NCBI RefSeq assembly: GCF_000934765.1
Contig: NZ_KN882196.1
Span: forward strand, 73,293 to 137,292
Source of the DNA: Thiomicrospira microaerophila
GTDB taxonomy: Bacteria; Pseudomonadota; Gammaproteobacteria; Thiomicrospirales; Thiomicrospiraceae
Direction of reading: 5' to 3'
DNA length: 64,000 nt
A model generated the notes under the pieces. That model searched no databases and was not told where the DNA came from. It saw nothing but the letters and a program-made list of their open reading frames with translations. Of the stretch, positions 9,241 through 21,025 are shown one piece after another (the stretch's first letter is position 1; each line of letters starts with the position of its first letter). The translations under genes and the position numbers were made by a program.

Positions 9241-9612
9241 TTAAAACGGCCAGGCCTGCTTATGCACCGCCACCGCCACCAAATAAAACAACACTACTAA
9301 GGCTAAAAGCCAATACAAGGCTTTCGCACCACGTGTTTTAGCAAAGCGGAACGCCATCAAACCTAAACCGATATAGGCAATCAAACCCAGTATTTTGGCG
9401 ACAATCCAAGGATCTGAAAAACTAAACCCCGTCATGGCGACAACCGCCACCGCTGACACAATCAACAGGGTATCCACTATATGCGGCACAATTTTTACTG
9501 GCTTTTTCGTTATCCAGTTGTGTTGAAATATATGCCCAATCCCACGCGCGAAAAACCCAATAATACTGACTAAAACCGCCGCTTTATGCAGCATTAACAA
9601 ACTCATCACCAT
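9241..9612 (-). CDS. SirB2-like membrane protein
   Basis: A 123-residue, four-helix hydrophobic protein matching the SirB family: L-H-K-A-A-V-L-V-S near the N-terminus, K-I-V-P-H-I-V-D-T-L-L in the second helix, G-L-I-A-Y-I-G-L-G-L-M-A-F in the third. Members were first noticed near Salmonella invasion genes, but their molecular function is unclear. It lies just downstream of bioC on the same strand and may be cotranscribed. A partial copy of the AGGCCT palindrome encodes its C-terminal Q-A-W-P-F. Confidence 0.85.
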   Translation of the reverse strand: MVMSLLMLHKAAVLVSIIGFFARGIGHIFQHNWITKKPVKIVPHIVDTLLIVSAVAVVAMTGFSFSDPWIVAKILGLIAYIGLGLMAFRFAKTRGAKALYWLLALVVLFYLVAVAVHKQAWPF

Positions 9613-9616
9613 AAAC

Positions 9617-10564
9617 CTAACTCCTTGACTTTAATTGATTTTGAAACTCATCTAACGTTATATTTACCACACCACTTTTATCGCGAGCAGGCCCCTTAAA
9701 CACCTCAGGCGCCGCCCAAGCATGCCCATGCACCACTTCATAAGTCGCCGGAATTTGATCGCCTTGGCGCTGTCGCTCATACGCCTGCAACATCGCATTA
9801 AACCGAGTTTTGCCCGTTAGGGTCTTGGTGCGTTGTTGCTGTGCATTGGTCGCCCCTATCGCCTTTAAATCCCTCATCACCGCTAGCGGGGTTGGATAAG
9901 TCAGAGTATAACGCTCCACATCCATCACCGGCTGACCAAAACCAGCCCGTACCAGCGCATCCCCCAAGTCATGCATATCCACAAACGGATTCATCCGCAA
10001 GTGCCCCGCTTCGCCCTCGACACTCACCCAAGCTCGGCGCAACTCCTTAAGGGTATCTGGCCCCAACGAACTCAGCATTAACAAACCTTCAGGGCGCAAC
10101 ACACGGCGCACTTCAGCCAACACCGCATCCAAATCATCACACCATTGCAACATAAAATTAGTCACCACCAAATCCTGACTGCCATCCGCAAACGGCAAAC
10201 AATAAGCATTGGCCTGAACAAAATTCACACTGGGTGCCGATTTTGTCCAGCGAGACCACCAGGCCTGGTTGGGATACGCCTTTTTAAAACGCGCTTTGGC
10301 ATGATTCAACATCGCACACGACAAATCCAGCGAACTAATCTGGGCTTGCGGATAGCGAGCCCAAAGCTTTTCACTCAGAAATCCCGTGCCCGCACCTAAA
10401 TCCAACACCCGCTTTACATCTAACTTAATTAAGTCTAAACGCTGGTCTAACTCTTCGGCGGTTAACTTTTGCAACACAGCCGCTTCATCATAACGCGCCG
10501 CCGCCTTTGAAAAATGTTGCTGCACATGGGCTAGATTCATCGTGGCTGAATTAAACGCTGACAT
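9617..10564 (-). CDS. bioC: malonyl-ACP O-methyltransferase
   Basis: Methylates malonyl-ACP to disguise it for fatty-acid-type elongation towards pimelate in biotin synthesis. The SAM-binding V-L-D-L-G-A-G-T-G-F-L-S lies near residue 54. BioC signatures N-F-M-L-Q-W-C-D-D and G-P-D-T-L-K-E-L-R follow. The N-terminal Q-Q-H-F-S-K-A-A-A-R-Y-D motif is also typical. At 315 residues it is slightly long because of an insert after residue 90, where a palindrome copy encodes N-Q-A-W-W. It overlaps bioH by 14 bases. Confidence 0.93.
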   Translation of the reverse strand: MSAFNSATMNLAHVQQHFSKAAARYDEAAVLQKLTAEELDQRLDLIKLDVKRVLDLGAGTGFLSEKLWARYPQAQISSLDLSCAMLNHAKARFKKAYPNQAWWSRWTKSAPSVNFVQANAYCLPFADGSQDLVVTNFMLQWCDDLDAVLAEVRRVLRPEGLLMLSSLGPDTLKELRRAWVSVEGEAGHLRMNPFVDMHDLGDALVRAGFGQPVMDVERYTLTYPTPLAVMRDLKAIGATNAQQQRTKTLTGKTRFNAMLQAYERQRQGDQIPATYEVVHGHAWAAPEVFKGPARDKSGVVNITLDEFQNQLKSRS

Positions 10565-11375
10565 GCTGCTCCTTCAAAAACCCAATCAAAGCCGCCGCTG
10601 TCTGCTCTGGATGTGAAAAAAACGGCACATGAGCCGCGCCCTCAATCACACACACCTTAGCATGAGACTGACAGGCAATTAAATCTTGGGTGATCGCCAA
10701 AGGCACCAACGGATCTTTTTCACCCAACAGCCACAAGGTGGGTTGATGAATATCACCCAGCCGGTCGCGTAAATCGAGATCGCGCAACAAATGCAAACCT
10801 TGTTGCAAACCTTGAAAACTCGGTAATTGACGATTTTGCATCTGGCTAACAAAATGTTTCATTAACTGTCTTGCCCCATCACCACCTTGCAACTGCAGCT
10901 TCCAAAACCGATTTAATAATGCCGCACTATCTAATCCCAGCGCTTTAATAAAATCCGCCATCAAAGGCATCGAAATACCATACGCCCAATCATCCGCCTG
11001 CACAAAACGTGGTGTGGATGCTAAACACGTCAAGGTTTTCACCTTTTCAGGATAAAGACAAGCCAACTGCTGCGCCATCAGCCCACCCAGCGACCAACCC
11101 AGCAAATGTGTATTTTCAGGCAACACATCAGCTAACGCAGACAACCAGGCCTGGTTGACATCCACTTTGTTTTCTATCGCCGAACTCTCACCAAAACCGG
11201 GCAAATCTATTAAGGTAAGCTGAAAATCCGCCGCCAAGCGGCTTTGCGCCCAATCACGCCACACCGCACTTTGCGCACCCCAGCCATGAATCAGGGTTAA
11301 AGACGGACCTTGTCCAAAAGTGTGGGTGTAAAGTTTTAATATTTTCTGATTTTGTTGCTTCACAAGTTTGTCCAC
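10551..11375 (-). CDS. bioH: pimeloyl-ACP methyl ester carboxylesterase
   Basis: Alpha/beta hydrolase that removes the methyl group added by BioC. H-G-W-G near residue 30, nucleophile in G-W-S-L-G-G (Ser95), acid in L-G-E-K-D-P-L-V-P and catalytic His in A-A-H-V-P-F-F-S-H-P near the C-terminus. The 14-base overlap with bioC puts the consecutive pathway enzymes on one transcript. A perfect AACCAGGCCTGGTT copy at 11143-11156 encodes N-Q-A-W-L (residues 74-78). An internal start a few codons later is possible. Confidence 0.93.
   Translation of the reverse strand: MDKLVKQQNQKILKLYTHTFGQGPSLTLIHGWGAQSAVWRDWAQSRLAADFQLTLIDLPGFGESSAIENKVDVNQAWLSALADVLPENTHLLGWSLGGLMAQQLACLYPEKVKTLTCLASTPRFVQADDWAYGISMPLMADFIKALGLDSAALLNRFWKLQLQGGDGARQLMKHFVSQMQNRQLPSFQGLQQGLHLLRDLDLRDRLGDIHQPTLWLLGEKDPLVPLAITQDLIACQSHAKVCVIEGAAHVPFFSHPEQTAAALIGFLKEQHVSV
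11143..11156. repeat. AACCAGGCCTGGTT palindrome, perfect copy, inside bioH
   Basis: Exact 14-bp palindrome, read on the minus strand as N-Q-A-W-L. Confidence 0.9.
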
Positions 11376-11596
11376 GCCCTGCTGTCTTTTTTTGATGCAT
11401 GGATTGTAGCGACTAGATCGCGATAAGGCTAGGTTTTTTAATGAATTTAAGCGGCAATAAAACCAAAAAACACCCGCCTTAATAAAAATTTCATAGATAT
11501 TTATGCAGATAACCCTATTTTTTATTTGACTTGGTGTTACAATGGACCTGCGTCATTAAGTTCGATGACGGATTTTATGTTTTATTTGAGGTAGTT

Positions 11597-11806
11597 ATGT
11601 CAGATTTAGTTACAGGCACCGTTAAATGGTTTAACGATGAAAAAGGTTTCGGTTTTTTAGCACAAGAAAATGGTCCAGATGTATTCGTACACTTCCGTGC
11701 CATCAATGGTTCTGGCCGTAAAACTTTAGCTGAAGGTCAAGCAGTGACTTTCAACATTACTGAAGGTGAAAAGGGTTTACAAGCGGAAAACGTTAACGCC
11801 CTATAA
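11597..11806 (+). CDS. cold-shock domain protein (CspA family)
   Basis: Single cold-shock domain of 69 residues, with K-G-F-G-F-L (RNP1) and V-F-V-H-F (RNP2), expected to bind single-stranded nucleic acid. I start it at 11597 ([12 protein letters not shown]) behind a TTGAGGTAG ribosome site, because upstream in-frame codons encode nothing like the family. A TACAAT (11538-11543) could be the -10 element, which would leave a leader of about 50 bases. A strong terminator follows the gene, so it is monocistronic. Confidence 0.95.
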   Translation: MSDLVTGTVKWFNDEKGFGFLAQENGPDVFVHFRAINGSGRKTLAEGQAVTFNITEGEKGLQAENVNAL

Positions 11807-11847
11807 TCTGAAGTTCGTTGCACCAGACGTGTGTTGATGCAACCGAA

Positions 11848-11883
11848 ACCGTGAAAATGATTTATCAGCTTCACGGTTTTTTT
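11848..11883 (+). terminator. intrinsic terminator of the cold-shock gene
   Basis: ACCGTGAA (11848-11855) pairs with TTCACGGT (11870-11877), followed by a run of T. Confidence 0.9.
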
Positions 11884-11970
11884 ATACCCAAAATAACACC
11901 CCGCCCCTCTATACCCACCAAAGAAAACGCACCTAAATCATAAAAAATCATAGCAATAGTAATGATTAAC

Positions 11971-12178
11971 CTCGTTCCCACGCTGTGCGTCACTGCCATT
12001 AAGTTAAGAAAAAAACGGTCATTGCGAGGAGCGCAGCGACGCGGCAATCTCTCAAGGGCGTGCGCAGTCTGCTAGAGATTGCCACGGCCTTCGGCCTCGC
12101 AATGACGCAAGTTGGTTAGCTCCGTGTTGTCACTCATTCCTTAACTTAATGGCAGTGACGCTGTGCGTGGGAACGCAG
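11971..12178. repeat. long inverted repeat hosting a second repeat in its loop
   Basis: The left arm (11971-12010, beginning CTCGTTCCCACGC) and right arm (12137-12178, ending GTGGGAACGCAG) are near-perfect inverted copies of about 40 bp. They share CACTGCCATTAAGTTAAG. The interior holds another inverted-repeat element (12018-12106). No reading frame is seen. This looks like one short palindromic element that has received another. Confidence 0.8.
12018..12106. repeat. GTCATTGCGAGG-type palindromic element
   Basis: Begins GTCATTGCGAGGAGC and ends CCTCGCAATGAC, with arms that include GGCAATCTC and GAGATTGCC. The same family recurs at 55488-55623. Elements of this look are dispersed in many bacterial genomes. 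Confidence 0.8.
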
Positions 12179-12221
12179 ACCGATTTAACCTATGAAACAG
12201 CGCTCAAACCCAATTCCAAGG

Positions 12222-12246
12222 CGCTCCCACGTTCAACGTGGGAGCG
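12222..12246. repeat. perfect 12-bp-arm palindrome CGCTCCCACGTT
   Basis: CGCTCCCACGTT (12222-12233) is followed after one base by its exact reverse complement (12235-12246). It resembles the GGGAACG/CGTTCCCACG arms of the neighbouring element and is probably a related palindromic repeat. Confidence 0.75.
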
Positions 12247-12304
12247 AGACCTGATTGTAAGTTGTTGACTTATTATTTACTTTAGATGCGTTTGCCCTGA
12301 TAGG

Positions 12305-12346
12305 TTGTTAATTTAAAATCCTTGTACTACACTAATGTAATACAAT
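12305..12346 (+). promoter_or_regulatory. promoter and palindromic operator of the antitoxin gene
   Basis: TTGTTA (12305-12310), a 17-bp spacer and TACACT (12328-12333) make a plausible promoter. The -10 lies inside an imperfect 24-bp palindrome (12322-12345) whose arms begin TTGTA and end TACAA, with 20 of 24 positions symmetric. This is the expected position for autoregulation by the ribbon-helix-helix protein encoded next. Confidence 0.55.
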
Positions 12347-12364
12347 TAAAACAAGGAGCTGATC

Positions 12365-12619
12365 ATGATTAGTTTACGCCTACCTCACGATCTTGAACAC
12401 CAATTAATTCAGTACGCCAATCAAACACATCGCACCAAAACCGATGTTGTGAAATTGGCTTTAGAGCGCTTATTTGAATCAGCAACAACACCCGCCGTTA
12501 CCGAAGGTGAGCGAGTGTTACAGATTTTCGCACAAAACGGGTTGCTCAACGCCATATCAGCCGATGCTGAATTATCCGCCAACTACAAAGCTGAATTGGA
12601 CTGGAATCACAAACTATGA
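12365..12619 (+). CDS. ribbon-helix-helix antitoxin-like DNA-binding protein
   Basis: An 84-residue protein opening M-I-S-L-R-L-P-H-D-L-E-H-Q-L, a typical MetJ/Arc/CopG beta-strand and helix. K-T-D-V-V-K-L-A-L-E-R-L-F-E forms the second helix. The C-terminal half would be the toxin-binding tail. It overlaps the next frame by four bases (ATGA), the normal antitoxin-toxin arrangement, and a palindromic operator lies upstream. AAGGAG precedes the ATG. It looks intact even though its partner does not. Confidence 0.75.
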   Translation: MISLRLPHDLEHQLIQYANQTHRTKTDVVKLALERLFESATTPAVTEGERVLQIFAQNGLLNAISADAELSANYKAELDWNHKL

Positions 12620-12939
12620 TTATGGCCGATACCGGGTTTTGGGTGGCCTTATTTAGTCCAAATGATCAGCATCATAAATTAGCACAACATACACTAAAGC
12701 AACTCAACGAGCGATTAATCACTACCTACCCGGTGCTGACAGAAACTTGCCATCTGCTTTTGAAACGTTCAGGACAACAGGCTGTGATTGGATTTATGAA
12801 CAGCTATGCTCAAGGCGCTTTTCTGCTTTATACCAATGCGACGGATTATATCCGCGACCTAATTCGTGAGGATCAACACAAAATGGCCGCATTGCGCCAA
12901 GCATTAATCGAAGAAAGCGAAGCCAAGCATCCGGGTTAA
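12616..12939 (+). CDS. chimeric frame: truncated PIN toxin joined to a ParD-like tail
   Basis: Residues 1 to about 70 look like the first half of a PIN-domain ribonuclease toxin: M-A-D-T-G-F-W-V-A-L-F with catalytic Asp5, and P-V-L-T-E-T with acidic Glu43. The remaining two acidic residues of the PIN active site are missing. From about residue 72 the sequence changes to Y-T-N-A-T-D-Y-I-R-D-L-I-R-E-D-Q, which is the C-terminal half of a ParD-family antitoxin. The likeliest origin is a deletion joining two toxin-antitoxin loci. It is 107 residues and probably inactive as a nuclease. Confidence 0.6.
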   Translation: MIMADTGFWVALFSPNDQHHKLAQHTLKQLNERLITTYPVLTETCHLLLKRSGQQAVIGFMNSYAQGAFLLYTNATDYIRDLIREDQHKMAALRQALIEESEAKHPG

Positions 12940-13003
12940 ATCTTAAGCTAATTTTTTTTCGAAGCGTATAATGTGATTGTTTCAAGGTAAAAGAGGTAAA
13001 ACC

Positions 13004-13177
13004 ATGAACAAATTAGTTGCCCTGTTGATGGTGCTGAGTTTTTTCGGACTTAGTGCCTGTAGCCATCAAGCCAAACTCGATGCCCAAGCCGCTAAAGCGG
13101 AGCAGCAAAGAGCACAACAGATTGAATCAACCGAGCGCGCTGCGCGCGATGCGCAGCGTCGTCTTGATCGACAGTAA
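13004..13177 (+). CDS. small lipoprotein with charged coiled-coil tail
   Basis: A 57-residue protein with a lipoprotein signal (L-S-A-C, lipidation at Cys19). After it comes a helical Ala/Gln/Arg-rich segment, A-K-A-E-Q-Q-R-A-Q-Q-I-E, reminiscent in pattern of Lpp-like proteins. The start at 13004 follows an AGAGG site. TATAAT (12967-12972) is a good -10 box, with a poor -35. Its stop codon abuts the stop codon of pgm on the other strand with no gap. Precise function unknown. Confidence 0.75.
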   Translation: MNKLVALLMVLSFFGLSACSHQAKLDAQAAKAEQQRAQQIESTERAARDAQRRLDRQ

Positions 13178-14821
13178 TTAATCCGCTAACACGCCATCGA
13201 CCATTGACTGGGCTTCGGCGAGGATTTGATCTAGGTGCGCCTGGTCTTTAAATGACTCAGCATAGATTTTATAAACATCCTCTGTGCCGGATGGGCGCGC
13301 CGCAAACCAACCGTTTTCAGTGGTGACTTTTAGCCCTCCAATCGCCGCACCATTGCCTGAAGCATGCGTAAGTTTAGCCGTTATGGCTTCGCCGGCTAGC
13401 TCGGTAGCACTGACCTGCTCTGCGCTGAGTTTACTGAGCTTGGCTTTTTGTTCACGATTGGCTGGCGCATCAACGCGGGTGTAAATTGGCGCGGCAAACT
13501 GCTCGGTGAGGGCTTGGTAATGCTGGCCTGGGTCTTTACCGGTGACCGCTGTGATTTCAGCCGCCAACAGGTTCATGATAATCCCATCCTTATCCGTGCT
13601 CCATGCCAAACCTTGACGGTCTAAAAATGACGCACCCGCTGACTCTTCACCACCGAAACCAAGACTACCCTCCACCAGGCCGGGTACAAACCATTTAAAA
13701 CCAACCGGCACTTCAACCAGCTTACGACCGAGTTTAGCCGCCACGCGATCAATCATCGAACTTGATACCAGCGTTTTACCGATGCCTGCTGAGGCTGACC
13801 AATTAGGGCGATGGCTATAAAGATAATCAATCGCCACGGCCAAATAATGATTTGGGTTCATTAAACCCACCGAGGGCGTCACAATACCGTGGCGGTCCGC
13901 ATCGGGATCATTGCCAAACGCTATATCAAAGCGATCTTTTAAGCCAATCAAACTCGCCATCGCATAGGGCGATGAACAGTCCATACGGATTTTGCCATCC
14001 TTATCAACGGTCATAAAACGGAAGGTGGCATCGACATTTGGATTCACCACCTCAAGGTTTAGGCCATAGTGTTCGGCAATCGGTTGCCAAAAATCAACCC
14101 CTGCGCCGCCCATTGGATCGACACCGATTTTCAAACCTGAATCCGCAATCGCTTGCATATCCACCACTTCATGCAGTGTCGATACATAAGGCATAATTAA
14201 ATCTTCTGACTTTACATAACCCGATGCCATCGCTTGATTAAACGTCATGCGTTTAATCGCTTTAGCGCCATCCAATAGAATTTGATTAGCGCGCTGTTGC
14301 ACTTGATTGGTGACATCGGTATCCGCAGGCCCGCCGTTTGTTGGGTTGTATTTAAACCCACCGTCTTGTGGCGGGTTGTGTGAGGGGGTAATCACAATGC
14401 CGTCAGCCAAACCGCTGTCGCGCCCTCGGTTGTAACGAATAATCGCATGAGAAATCACCGGCGTTGGGGTATAGCGCCCACGGCCTTGGATAATCATGCT
14501 CACCTGATTCGCCGCTAACACCTCAATCGCGGTGGTTTGTGCTGCCTCAGATAGCGCATGGCTATCCATGCCGATATAAAGCGGCCCGCTAATGCTGTTT
14601 TGCTGACGGTATTCCACCAACGCCTGGCAGACAGCCGCGATATGATCATCGTTAAAACTGGTTTTAGATGAACAACCGCGATGCCCGGAGGTACCAAAAC
14701 CGACCGCTTCAGCCGGGTTAGTGACATCCGGTTTTAACGCGTAATAATCAACCATTAACTTTGGAATGTTTTCTAACAAACTCGCTGGTGCGGGTTTACC
14801 CGCAAATTCTGATAACGCCAT
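13178..14821 (-). CDS. pgm: phosphoglucomutase (alpha-D-glucose-phosphate specific)
   Basis: Interconverts glucose-1-phosphate and glucose-6-phosphate for glycogen and envelope sugar metabolism. The phosphoserine loop is V-I-T-P-S-H-N-P near residue 145. The metal-binding D-P-D-A-D-R-H-G is near 307, and the sugar-binding G-E-E-S-A-G-A-S near 395. The C-terminal [12 protein letters not shown] is the phosphate site. It is 547 residues, standard for this subfamily. A DUF1640 gene lies just upstream on the same strand. Confidence 0.96.
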   Translation of the reverse strand: MALSEFAGKPAPASLLENIPKLMVDYYALKPDVTNPAEAVGFGTSGHRGCSSKTSFNDDHIAAVCQALVEYRQQNSISGPLYIGMDSHALSEAAQTTAIEVLAANQVSMIIQGRGRYTPTPVISHAIIRYNRGRDSGLADGIVITPSHNPPQDGGFKYNPTNGGPADTDVTNQVQQRANQILLDGAKAIKRMTFNQAMASGYVKSEDLIMPYVSTLHEVVDMQAIADSGLKIGVDPMGGAGVDFWQPIAEHYGLNLEVVNPNVDATFRFMTVDKDGKIRMDCSSPYAMASLIGLKDRFDIAFGNDPDADRHGIVTPSVGLMNPNHYLAVAIDYLYSHRPNWSASAGIGKTLVSSSMIDRVAAKLGRKLVEVPVGFKWFVPGLVEGSLGFGGEESAGASFLDRQGLAWSTDKDGIIMNLLAAEITAVTGKDPGQHYQALTEQFAAPIYTRVDAPANREQKAKLSKLSAEQVSATELAGEAITAKLTHASGNGAAIGGLKVTTENGWFAARPSGTEDVYKIYAESFKDQAHLDQILAEAQSMVDGVLAD

Positions 14822-14864
14822 ACTTCACCTCTTTTGGTTAGGACTTGATTATGTAACAATGAGT

Positions 14865-15095
14865 TCAGTCAAAAAACTTGAGTAAGGCAACAACCAAGCC
14901 CGCTTGTGCAACAAGGAGTGCAATGATCCATTTAATCATTTCTATTTTGTGCGCTACTAGATCCAGTTTAGCAACCAACTGGGTTTCCTGCGCATCCCTT
15001 ACTGCATTAGCAATGGCTTCTGCTTGATCCTCACTCATACCTGATGACTTGAGTGTTTTAACAAACTTTAACGTATCAAATGTAATTGTTGACAT
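14865..15095 (-). CDS. DUF1640 (CCDC90-like) coiled-coil protein with C-terminal membrane helix
   Basis: 76 residues starting M-S-T-I-T-F-D-T-L-K-F-V-K-T-L-K. The phrase G-M-S-E-D-Q-A-E-A-I-A-N-A-V is typical of the DUF1640/CCDC90 family, distantly related to the mitochondrial calcium-uniporter regulator region. A coiled coil is followed by a C-terminal hydrophobic helix (W-I-I-A-L-L-V-A-Q-A-G-L-V-V-A-L-L). I prefer this ATG to an upstream in-frame TTG. The ribosome site is weak. Bacterial function unknown. Confidence 0.8.
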   Translation of the reverse strand: MSTITFDTLKFVKTLKSSGMSEDQAEAIANAVRDAQETQLVAKLDLVAHKIEMIKWIIALLVAQAGLVVALLKFFD

Positions 15096-15134
15096 AATAC
15101 TGAATCCAAGCAAATTAAATTACGTTTAGATAAA

Positions 15135-18351
<3,217 letters not shown>

Positions 18352-18368
18352 AGGGGGTTCCTTTAGGT

Positions 18369-20987
18369 CTATTTTTTATCTGCGAATACAATGGCCTGCT
18401 CAAGCGCCCTTAATTGTTCACCCGCCGCTGAATAATCAAAATCAATCACGGCTTTTTTTATACCTGGCATATACTGCTGATACAGATCGACAGACAAGCC
18501 ATCGCTCAAGGCGTTTATTTTAGCTTGATCAATATACTCATTTGCTTCAACCGCGAGACGTAAAACAGCAAGCGCCTCACGCACAGAATCACTCATCATC
18601 GTGCCACTGACTATCGGATTCGGCGCAAGGCGGATAAAGTCGGCTATCGTGCTTAACGTACTGGCAAGCACATGACTAAACTGCTCGACCTGTATCAAGT
18701 CAGGCGACACTTCTGCTGCCAATAAGCTATCTACATAGCTTACCCAATTTGCAAGCGGATCAAGCCCTAGGTTCGCTGCTGCACTTTTTAAGCTATGTGT
18801 ATGGCGCTTCAACTGCACCCAATCAGGGTGATTGACATCCGACGACATGCAAACGCTATTCAACAAGGGCACTAAGTCTGCATAAACAGTGTCAAATTGA
18901 CGCGCAAAACTATCGAGCAATGCCTGATAAAGCTGATGATTTCCTTGCACATTTTCAAGGCCTTTTTTATTATTAATCATAGCGACGTCAATAGACACCC
19001 GATCATGGGGCGTCGGTGCATCGGCGATAGCAGGACTTAGTCCATCCGGCTTGGACGAGACAACATACTTGAGCCAACGCCCTAAGGCAAACTTAAGCAG
19101 TTCTTTATCAACAGGTTTTGAGAGATAGTCACACATACCCGCCTGTTTAGCTTTTACTTTGCTCTCGGTTGCCGCTGACGCCGTCAAGGCAATAATCGGC
19201 AAAGCAGGTAAACGCTGCCTAATCTGTGCCGCTGCCTGATAACCATCCACACCTGGCATTTGAATATCCATTAAAACAATATCAAACACATCAGGCTGAC
19301 AGAGTGCCATCGCCTCTTCCCCATCGGACGCCAAGGTTACATTTAACCCAAAACCGCGTAATTGCGTCGCGAGGATCTGTTGATTAATTTCATTATCCTC
19401 AACCAACAACACCCGCCCGGCCAACGCATCCGAGTCAGTCGCCTTTGGTGCAGCAACGGCGGCTACTTTCTCACCTGGATGCCTCGTCGAAAGCCCCAAG
19501 GGCAAACAAAAACTAAATGTTGAGCCCTCATTCTCTTTTGTTTGCAACCGAATCTGATCCCCACCTAAGGCCACGACTAAACGCTGACTAATCACTAAAC
19601 CCAACCCCGATCCACCATACTTTCGGTTAATGGAACCGTCGGCTTGACTAAACGGCTTAAATAACTTACGTTGATTCTCCTCAGAGATACCAATACCGCT
19701 ATCACCCACCTCAAAGCGCAACCAGGCCTGCTCACCATCAAGCCGATCCAGCTTAATCCTTAAGGCCACAAACCCGCGCTCGGTAAATTTAATTGCATTA
19801 CCCACAAGATTGGTGAGCACTTGGTTAATACGAAATTTATCACCAAAATAACAAGGTGCAAGCTGTGGGTCAACACCCATGCTTAGGTGGAGCTGCTTGG
19901 CTTGCGCCGCGTAAGTAAATAATCCATCTAAACTTTCGATTATTTCAGCCAGTGAAAAATGCTCTTCAACAAGCTCTAACTCTGTAGTTTCAAGGCGTGT
20001 AAAATCTAAAATATCATTTAATACCGACATCAAGCCTTTTGCCGCTTGCTGAATATGATAGAGTTTCTTTCTTGATTCATCAGACAGCCCTGGGTCGCTA
20101 ATCAGCTCTGTCAGCCCAATAATCGCATTCATCGGCGTGCGGACTTCGTGACTCATATTCGCTAAAAACTGGTTTTTAGCTTGCTCAGCCTTGAGCGCCT
20201 TTTTTTGCAACTCTGACCAGTCGTAATAAACCAGTGCAACTAAATCTTTTTGATGCAAAATACCACAAATACGCTGCTCATCATCGACCACAACCAAACG
20301 CTTAATGTGCTTTTTACGACTAAAGGTTAGGGCATCGTGCAAACTCATATTCTCGTTTAAAGTGACCAGCGGGGCACTCATATGATCTTCAACACGACTA
20401 TGCCAGTCGACTTTTTCATCAAACAACCGAATTAAGTCACTCTGTGTAATAATACCAATCGGATGAATAGAGGCGTCATCGACCACCAGCGCGGCACTTT
20501 GATTGAGCGGAGCGAGCTGTTGGAAAACCTGCTTTAAATTATCATCCGCATGTACGCGCACAATACGATTTAAACGCACGACCTGACGCAGTGATTTATT
20601 TTGCGCAAGCTGCTCTGGGTCAAGGCTGGCAGCCAAGTCACTATAGCTCACAATACCGCTCAACTCACCAGCAGAATTAAGCAAACACAAGTGCTCATCA
20701 ACATGCTCACTGAGCAAGGTGATTGCCTCAAGCACACTGGCATATTGTGAAATAGTCGGCACAAGGTTTAAATCAACCTTGTTAAGGGTTTGAGTAAATG
20801 GAAGATTTTGTGCGCTAAATTTTACCAGCTCTTTGGCGGTAATAATTCGCAAACCCAAGTCACCCGTGACAATCATATCGCGAAGATTATGTTCGCGCAT
20901 ACGATGCACGGCCTCATCAATCGACGCCTGCTGTGAAATGGTAATGACCTTACGTGTCGCAAGATCCACTAGCTTTGGAAAAAACAA
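18369..20987 (-). CDS. hybrid sensor histidine kinase with four CBS domains, receiver and HPt
   Basis: Order: four CBS motifs (two pairs, residues about 1-260), dimerisation/H-box F-L-A-N-M-S-H-E-V-R-T-P, ATPase domain with N-box and G-x-G-L-G, receiver (Asp in D-I-V-L-M-D-I-Q-M-P) and C-terminal HPt (H-S-L-K-S-A-A). No membrane segment is seen, so it should sense something in the cytoplasm; CBS pairs usually bind adenine nucleotides. I choose the TTG at 20987, six bases after AGGAG, rather than a TTG 24 bases upstream that overlaps this site. It is adjacent to the GGDEF response regulator. Confidence 0.88.
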   Translation of the reverse strand: MFFPKLVDLATRKVITISQQASIDEAVHRMREHNLRDMIVTGDLGLRIITAKELVKFSAQNLPFTQTLNKVDLNLVPTISQYASVLEAITLLSEHVDEHLCLLNSAGELSGIVSYSDLAASLDPEQLAQNKSLRQVVRLNRIVRVHADDNLKQVFQQLAPLNQSAALVVDDASIHPIGIITQSDLIRLFDEKVDWHSRVEDHMSAPLVTLNENMSLHDALTFSRKKHIKRLVVVDDEQRICGILHQKDLVALVYYDWSELQKKALKAEQAKNQFLANMSHEVRTPMNAIIGLTELISDPGLSDESRKKLYHIQQAAKGLMSVLNDILDFTRLETTELELVEEHFSLAEIIESLDGLFTYAAQAKQLHLSMGVDPQLAPCYFGDKFRINQVLTNLVGNAIKFTERGFVALRIKLDRLDGEQAWLRFEVGDSGIGISEENQRKLFKPFSQADGSINRKYGGSGLGLVISQRLVVALGGDQIRLQTKENEGSTFSFCLPLGLSTRHPGEKVAAVAAPKATDSDALAGRVLLVEDNEINQQILATQLRGFGLNVTLASDGEEAMALCQPDVFDIVLMDIQMPGVDGYQAAAQIRQRLPALPIIALTASAATESKVKAKQAGMCDYLSKPVDKELLKFALGRWLKYVVSSKPDGLSPAIADAPTPHDRVSIDVAMINNKKGLENVQGNHQLYQALLDSFARQFDTVYADLVPLLNSVCMSSDVNHPDWVQLKRHTHSLKSAAANLGLDPLANWVSYVDSLLAAEVSPDLIQVEQFSHVLASTLSTIADFIRLAPNPIVSGTMMSDSVREALAVLRLAVEANEYIDQAKINALSDGLSVDLYQQYMPGIKKAVIDFDYSAAGEQLRALEQAIVFADKK

Positions 20988-21025
20988 ACAAACTCCTCGG
21001 GCCTTACTCAAACCCGGTTAAGGCG

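Noticed and set aside
11971..12248. CRISPR-like array
   Set aside because: The repeats are nested inverted repeats, not regularly spaced direct repeats with unique spacers, and no cas gene is near.
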